Assembly: GCA_035636195.1 (NCBI GenBank)
Contig: DASPZP010000259.1
Location: 1 to 9,708 of the forward strand
Direction: 5' to 3'
DNA from: Anaeromyxobacter_A sp035636195
Lineage (GTDB): Bacteria > Myxococcota > Myxococcia > Myxococcales > Anaeromyxobacteraceae
DNA: 9,708 nt
The position numbers were made by a program, and so were the translations under genes. The first letter of the stretch is position 1. Each line of letters opens with the position of its first letter. A model generated the notes under the pieces. That model was not told the DNA's origin. It did not search any database and worked only from the letters and a program-made list of their open reading frames with translations. This document shows, piece after piece, positions 5,725 through 9,708 of this stretch.

Positions 5725-8460
5725 ATGTCCGACACGCCACCCGGGCCCGGTGAGGTGCCAGGCCGCGCCCCGGCGGTCGTCCTGGAAGAGCTGGCGGCGG
5801 CGGTGATGAGCGCCGACGCTGCTGACGAGGAGGCCGTGGGCCGGCTCCTCGCGCTCCTCGACGAGCTCGCCGCGACCGGGCACGCGGTATCGGCCGGCGC
5901 CGCGGCCAGCGCCGGCGGCATCCGCGCCAACCTGATCGACGTGCGCGGGCTCGCCGCCGCGCTCGACGCGGCGAGCGAGGCCGTGGCGCACATGCAGGAG
6001 GAGGTGGCGCGCCGCCCGAGCACGCCCGCAGCCGCCGCGGCGGTTCCAGCGGCCCCGGGCGCGTTCGTGCTGCCGGAGTGGGGCGACGAGAAGACCCTGC
6101 GCGAGTTCCTGGCCGCCCAGCGCGGCTCGCTCGACGAGCTGGAGGAGGAGGCCCTCGCCATGGAGAGCGGGGACCCGGAGAAGCGGGCCGCGTTCAAGCG
6201 GCGCCTCCACACGATGAAGGGCGAGGCCGGCGTGCTCGGCCTCGATGATCTGGAGAGGGCTTGCCACGGCACCGAGGACTTCCTCGAGCGCCGCGGGGTC
6301 TCGGCCGAGGTGACCGACACGCTGCTCAAGGTGCTCGACTGGATGGCCAAGGCCGGCGAAGCGTACGGGCGGATGCGGTTGCCGGAGCCGGGCGCGGAGG
6401 AGCTGATCGTAAGCCTGCTCGCGACCGCGAGGGCGACCTCGACTGCGACCTCGACCGCGGAGCCGTCCACCCTGAGCGTAGCGGCGCCGGAGGCGACGCG
6501 TAGTCGAAGGGCCCCGAACCCGACCCCGAACCCGACCTCCACCTCGACCGGCAAGGTCGAGCGCGACGCGGAGACGGTCAGCCTCTTCGGCGAGTTCCTC
6601 TCCGAGAGCGGAGAGGGGTTGAACCGGGTCGATCAGATCCTCATGAACGTCGAGCGGGATGGCGTCGACGGCGACAGCGTCAACAGCCTCTTCCGCGTCT
6701 TCCACACGATCAAGGGCACCGCCGGCTTCCTCGAGCTGACCGAAGTGGTCGCGCTCGGGCACGACACCGAGACGATGCTCAACCGGTGCCGCGAGAACAC
6801 CCTCGAGCTGGCGGGCGGGGTCATCGACCTGGTCTTCGACGCCACCTCGGCGCTGCGCGAGATGCTCGACGGGGTGCGCCGGGCGGTGGAGGCGGGCACC
6901 GGGTTCCCCTCGCGGCCGGGGCTGGATGAGCTCCTGGCGCGGATCCAGATGGTCATCGAGGGCCATCCCGGCGCCGAGCGGGAGCTGCCGGGCGCGGCGC
7001 AGGGCGAGAAGCTGGGTGAGGTCCTCACCCACCCACCGCTCTCGGTGCCGCGTGAGGTGGTGGAGCAGGCGCTGCGGGGACAGGCCGCGAGCGGCCGCCG
7101 GCTGGGCGAGGAGCTCGTCGCGACCGGCGCGGTCGGCGCGGCCGAGGTGGGGGCCGCGCTGCGCGCGCAGGCGCGGGTGGCCCCGCCCGAGGAGAGCGGC
7201 CCGGCCAAGCTCAAGGAGACCATCAAGGTCGACCTCGAGCGCGTCGACAGCCTGGTCGAGATGATCGGCGAGCTGGTGGTGGTCGAGTCGATGGTCGTGA
7301 ACGCCCCCGAGATCTCGAAGGCCTCGTCGGTGCGGGTGCGCAACTGCCTGGCGCAGCTCGCGAAGGTGACGCGCGACCTGCAGGACGTCGGCATGCGCAT
7401 GCGGATGGTGCCGGTGGCGGGCGTGTTCCAGAAGATGGCCCGGCTGGTGCGCGACCTCTCGCGCAAGAGCGGCAAGCAGGTGCGCCTCGTCATGGCGGGC
7501 GAGGCGACCGAGATGGATCGCAGCATGGTCGAGCACATCGCCGATCCGCTCGTCCACATGATCCGCAATGCGGTCGACCACGGCCTCGAGGGAGCCGAGG
7601 ACCGGAGCTCGGCCGGCAAGCCGGCGGTGGGCCAGGTCCGCCTCAGCGCCTACCACGAGGGAGGCTCGGTCATCATCGAGCTCAGCGACGACGGCCGGGG
7701 ACTGAACCGCGATCGCATCGTGAAGAAGGCCATCGAGAAGGGGCTCATCGAGTCGGCCGACGGCATGACCGAGGCGGAGGTGAACGGGCTCATCTTCGCC
7801 CCCGGGTTCTCGACGGCCGCCCAGGTGACCGAGATCTCCGGCCGCGGCGTCGGCATGGACGTCGTGAAGCGCAACATCGAGGCGCTGCGCGGGCGGGTGG
7901 TCATCACCTCGACGCCCGGCCAGGGCACGAAGTTCAAGCTGGTGCTGCCGCTCACGCTCGCCATCATCGACGGCATGCTCGTCGCCTGCGGCGCGGAGCG
8001 GTACATCATCCCGACCCTCTCCATCGTCGAGTCGATCCAGCCCGACCGGAAGATGCTCGTCTCGCTCGCGCAGACGAACGAGATGATCAACCTGCGCGGC
8101 GAGATCTTGCCGCTCATCCGGCTCGACAAGCTGTTCCATCTCGCGGGCGCGAAGAGCGATCCGACCGAGGCCCTGGTGGTGGTGGTGGAGGGCTACGGCC
8201 GCCGCATCGGACTGCTCGTCGACGAGGTGGTGACCCAGCAGCAGGTGGTCATCAAGAGCCTGGGCGAGGGCCTCGGCAGCACCCGCTTCCTGTCGGGCGC
8301 CGCCATCCTGTCCGACGGGCGGGTGGGTCTCATCCTGAACGTGGAGGAGATCGCCACGCTGTTCCACCGCTCGCGGGACTTCTTCCGCGACCACGGCACC
8401 TTGCCGCCCGGCGCCCCCGCCGCGGTGGCCAACGAGCAGACCGAGGAGGCCCGAGCATGA
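5725..8460 (+). CDS. cheA: Chemotaxis histidine kinase CheA with two Hpt domains
   Basis: This 911-residue hybrid autokinase sits in receptor-CheW complexes. An alpha-helical N-terminal region (about 15-100) has no domain I recognise. Hpt1 spans about 125-225 with H162 (RRLHTMKGEAG). A low-complexity linker at 233-277 derives from a DNA repeat. Hpt2 covers about 283-395 with H327 (RVFHTIKGTAG). Residues 428-484 contain two LGE-x-L...AL-x-Q motifs, resembling the N-terminal repeat of type II secretion/PilB ATPases, where P2 would be expected. Dimerisation (P3) starts near 496 (IKVDLERVDSLVEMIGEL). The ATPase has N box N615 (HMIRNAVDHG), G1 DDGRG at 655-659, and G2 GRGVGMD at 706-712. The P5 CheW-like domain is about 740-880. 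There is no C-terminal receiver. ATG 5725 has GGGAG upstream, three bases after cheX stops; the stop overlaps cheW by ATGA. Two phosphorylatable His suggest more than one phospho-output. Confidence 0.95.
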   Translation: MSDTPPGPGEVPGRAPAVVLEELAAAVMSADAADEEAVGRLLALLDELAATGHAVSAGAAASAGGIRANLIDVRGLAAALDAASEAVAHMQEEVARRPSTPAAAAAVPAAPGAFVLPEWGDEKTLREFLAAQRGSLDELEEEALAMESGDPEKRAAFKRRLHTMKGEAGVLGLDDLERACHGTEDFLERRGVSAEVTDTLLKVLDWMAKAGEAYGRMRLPEPGAEELIVSLLATARATSTATSTAEPSTLSVAAPEATRSRRAPNPTPNPTSTSTGKVERDAETVSLFGEFLSESGEGLNRVDQILMNVERDGVDGDSVNSLFRVFHTIKGTAGFLELTEVVALGHDTETMLNRCRENTLELAGGVIDLVFDATSALREMLDGVRRAVEAGTGFPSRPGLDELLARIQMVIEGHPGAERELPGAAQGEKLGEVLTHPPLSVPREVVEQALRGQAASGRRLGEELVATGAVGAAEVGAALRAQARVAPPEESGPAKLKETIKVDLERVDSLVEMIGELVVVESMVVNAPEISKASSVRVRNCLAQLAKVTRDLQDVGMRMRMVPVAGVFQKMARLVRDLSRKSGKQVRLVMAGEATEMDRSMVEHIADPLVHMIRNAVDHGLEGAEDRSSAGKPAVGQVRLSAYHEGGSVIIELSDDGRGLNRDRIVKKAIEKGLIESADGMTEAEVNGLIFAPGFSTAAQVTEISGRGVGMDVVKRNIEALRGRVVITSTPGQGTKFKLVLPLTLAIIDGMLVACGAERYIIPTLSIVESIQPDRKMLVSLAQTNEMINLRGEILPLIRLDKLFHLAGAKSDPTEALVVVVEGYGRRIGLLVDEVVTQQQVVIKSLGEGLGSTRFLSGAAILSDGRVGLILNVEEIATLFHRSRDFFRDHGTLPPGAPAAVANEQTEEARA
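6421..6552 (+). repeat. Repeat cluster and palindrome-like insert within the cheA linker
   Basis: This in-frame segment encodes linker residues 233-276 (ATSTATSTA, then PNPTPNPTSTST). It has three parts. Bases 6421-6460 are GCGACCTCGAC-type units, the reverse complement of the repeats at 1-50 and 931-963. Bases 6468-6513 run CACCCTGAGCGTAGCG...CGCGTAGTCGAAGGGCC, an imperfect inverted element of the CCCTGAGC/TCGAAGGG type common as dispersed repeats in bacteria. Bases 6514-6550 are CCGAACCCGAC units. The surrounding cheA has typical coding bias and no such repeats. I infer that repeat DNA invaded a tolerant linker while keeping the frame. Confidence 0.65.
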
Positions 8461-8993
8461 GCATCGAACAGACCACCACCAGCGCGGCGCAGGCGCAGGC
8501 TGCCACCGATCTCGGCGCGCAGCTGGCCGGGAAGTACATGACGTTCCAGCTCGCGGAGGAGGTGTACGGGCTCGAGATCCTGAAGGTCCGCGAGATCATC
8601 GGCCTGATGGACATCACCCGCGTCCCCCGCAGCGCCGACTTCATCCGGGGGGTCATCAACCTGCGCGGCAAGGTCATCCCGGTGGTGGATCTGCGCCTCA
8701 AGTTCGGCATGGACGCGTGCCAGGCCACCGAGCAGACCGTCATCATCGTGGTCCAGTGCCAGGTCGGGGCGCGGAACCTCACCATGGGCCTCCTGGTCGA
8801 TCAGGTGCTGGAGGTGCTCTCCATCGAGGCGGGCGCCATCGAGCCACCGCCGCAGCTCGGCGAGGCCGCCGTCGAGGCTCAGTTCATCCTGGGGGTGGGC
8901 AAGGCCGGCGAACGGGTCATCTTCCTGCTCGACATCGGCAAGGTGCTCGGGCGCGAGGACGTGGCCGTTCTCACCACGGTCGCCGCCGCATAG
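8457..8993 (+). CDS. cheW: CheW chemotaxis coupling protein
   Basis: This 178-residue protein links receptors to CheA. After a polar Ala/Gln/Thr-rich N-terminus (1-24), the CheW domain runs 25-165. It begins GKYMTFQLAEEVYGLEI (25-41), then KVREIIGLMDITRVP (43-57), followed by the hallmark FIRGVINLRGKVIPVVDLR (62-80). LTMGLLVDQVLEVLSI (108-123) and the closing FILGVGKAGERVIFLLDIGKVL (143-164) complete it. ATG 8457 overlaps cheA's TGA by four bases and has a strong GAGGAGG ribosome site inside the cheA end (8444-8450), so it is well translated within the operon. The N-terminal extension of about 20 residues is longer than in compact CheW proteins but not unusual. The gene is followed within eight bases by what looks like a chemoreceptor tail remnant. 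Confidence 0.95.
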   Translation: MSIEQTTTSAAQAQAATDLGAQLAGKYMTFQLAEEVYGLEILKVREIIGLMDITRVPRSADFIRGVINLRGKVIPVVDLRLKFGMDACQATEQTVIIVVQCQVGARNLTMGLLVDQVLEVLSIEAGAIEPPPQLGEAAVEAQFILGVGKAGERVIFLLDIGKVLGREDVAVLTTVAAA

Positions 8994-9091
8994 GCGTTCC
9001 GGAGCTCTCCTCGCAGTCGGAGGAGCTGGCCGCGCTGGTGGCGAGCTTCCAGCTCGAGCCCTCCGGGTGCGCACCTTCCCACGCCGTCTAA
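8994..9091 (+). pseudogene. Remnant of a chemoreceptor (MCP) C-terminal tail
   Basis: Between the cheW stop and the next receptor start, the frame read from 8993 encodes GVPELSSQSEELAALVASFQ, then LEPSGCAPSHAV and a TAA stop at 9089. The ELSSQSEELAALVASFQL stretch (9002-9055) resembles the ending of methyl-accepting proteins, where the last helix typically reads S-S-Q-x-E-x-L...F-(K/R/Q)-L. No receptor body precedes it, since upstream in this frame is only cheW read out of frame. No start codon or ribosome site serves it. I infer that a receptor gene once stood between cheW and the present receptor and was deleted up to its last few codons. The match is short (about 18 residues), so chance or a mis-assembly are alternatives. 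Confidence 0.5.
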
Positions 9092-9109
9092 ACAGGATCC
9101 GAGAAACCC

Positions 9110-9708
9110 ATGGCCCAGCGCACCTTCCTCGTCACCCTCCTCGCCGCCGCTGCCCTGGTGGCCAGCGGCGCTGCCGCGCTGCTGGCCGGTCCCGGCGCGG
9201 CCGCTTCGGTGAGCGGCGTGGCCCTCGCCGGCGTCCTCGTCGCGGGCCTCTCCCTCGCTGCCCGCTCGCGCCGCGAGGCGGAGGCGTCCGCCGCCGCGCT
9301 CTCTGCCCTGTCGGCCACGTTCACCGAAGGCAAACCGGTCGTGAGCGTGAACCCGGACACGCTTCCGCCCGAGCTGCGGATGGCGGTGGACGCGCTCCGG
9401 GGGGCAGTCGAGCACTCGGTCCGGTTCGTCGCCGCCGTGGACGCGCTCGGGATGGCCTTCGCGGAGGGCAGCGTCCCGGAGCCCGTGCGTGAGACGTTCC
9501 GAGGTGCGCCCGCGAAGGCCATCGAGCACTGGAACCGGGTCATCGGCAACACCAACCAGCGCAACGACGATCTCAAGTTGCTGCTCGACGCCGGGCACGC
9601 CGGCCGGCTCGACGTGCGCGTCGACACGAGCCGGTACACCGGCTACAACGGCCGGCTGCTGGACACGATCGGCACCCTGCTGGATGTGTTCCGGGCACCG
9701 GTGCGCGG
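9110..9708 (+). CDS. Methyl-accepting chemotaxis protein, N-terminal part (truncated by window edge)
   Basis: An open frame from ATG 9110 continues past the window end, with 199 codons visible. Two hydrophobic segments (about 6-26 and 34-51) are separated by only a short Gly/Pro turn and followed by RSRRE. This indicates an inner-membrane hairpin with almost no periplasmic sensor domain. Residues 165-199 (GRLDVRVDTSRYTGYNGRLL, then DTIGTLLDVFRAPVR) match the recurring receptor motif of the form G-x-L-x-VR-D-x-S-x-x-x-G-x-[YF]...V-N-x-x-LD-x-x-x-x-P-(L/V), which precedes or replaces HAMP in many myxobacterial and delta-proteobacterial receptors. The region 60-160 is helical and would be cytoplasmic. 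The methylation and signalling tip are beyond the window. Ribosome site candidates are AGGA at 9094-9097 and GAG at 9101-9103. It belongs to the cheY-cheX-cheA-cheW operon and is the likely input for this CheA. Confidence 0.75.
   Translation, partial: MAQRTFLVTLLAAAALVASGAAALLAGPGAAASVSGVALAGVLVAGLSLAARSRREAEASAAALSALSATFTEGKPVVSVNPDTLPPELRMAVDALRGAVEHSVRFVAAVDALGMAFAEGSVPEPVRETFRGAPAKAIEHWNRVIGNTNQRNDDLKLLLDAGHAGRLDVRVDTSRYTGYNGRLLDTIGTLLDVFRAPVR

Noticed and set aside
4586..5740. Upstream extension of the minus-strand CheX-like gene
   Set aside because: It is antisense to cheY and cheX and Arg-rich with no similarity. The ATG at 4585 has a ribosome site and starts the conserved region.
5005..8394. 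Minus-strand open frame of more than 1100 codons antisense to cheA
   Set aside because: High GC removes stops from the antisense frame. Its translation is His/Arg/Asp/Leu-rich with no family pattern, while the plus strand encodes a full CheA with all motifs.
9006..9026. Hairpin CTCCTC-GCAGTCG-GAGGAG after cheW as a terminator
   Set aside because: It has no T-tract, coincides with the Ser-Gln-Ser-Glu-Glu codons of the receptor-tail remnant, and lies inside an apparent operon.
1..9708. tRNA, rRNA or other structured RNA genes
   Set aside because: No tRNA-like cloverleaf, conserved rRNA segment or known riboswitch core was recognised on either strand by reading; a covariance-model scan would be decisive.

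Overview
The window is very GC-rich, with coding sequence on both strands, GTG starts, tightly packed or overlapping genes, and expanded chemotaxis signalling. This suggests a myxobacterium-type organism (Myxococcota, Anaeromyxobacter-like). The assignment is inferred from composition and gene style, not from a database match.

Layout. (1) Bases 1-1007 are a repeat-rich block. A pair of 41-base palindromic elements in opposite orientation (53-93 and 887-927, 39/41 matching) brackets two convergent four-helix-bundle (S23/IVP-like) reading frames. One is intact (354-731, minus). The other appears to be a short internally deleted relative (167-373, plus). A 9.3-copy GAGGTC hexamer array (817-872) and GGTCGCGGTCGA-type degenerate repeats lie around them. 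(2) Bases 1008-2072 encode a membrane fatty acid desaturase-family protein on the plus strand, whose stop overlaps the stop of the next gene. (3) Bases 4585-2069 are a minus-strand operon: a CheX-like protein, a REC-REC-STAS-like fusion and an HDOD protein. A candidate sigma-54 promoter (4624-4639) lies just upstream. (4) Bases 4868-9708 are a divergent plus-strand chemotaxis operon: CheY, a second CheX-like protein, CheA with two Hpt domains, CheW, an apparent remnant of a chemoreceptor tail, and the N-terminal part of a chemoreceptor cut by the window edge.

How the genes work together. The plus operon holds a core chemosensory pathway: receptor, CheW coupling, CheA kinase, CheY response regulator, and a CheX-type phosphatase with the ExxN-x22-P signature. 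The divergent minus operon pairs another CheX-like protein with a multi-domain response regulator and an HDOD protein. It reads as an output or accessory branch that may exchange phosphate with the same pathway. No CheR or CheB is seen in the window, so adaptation genes would have to lie outside it. The cheA linker appears to have been colonised by the same family of repeats that fills the first kilobase.
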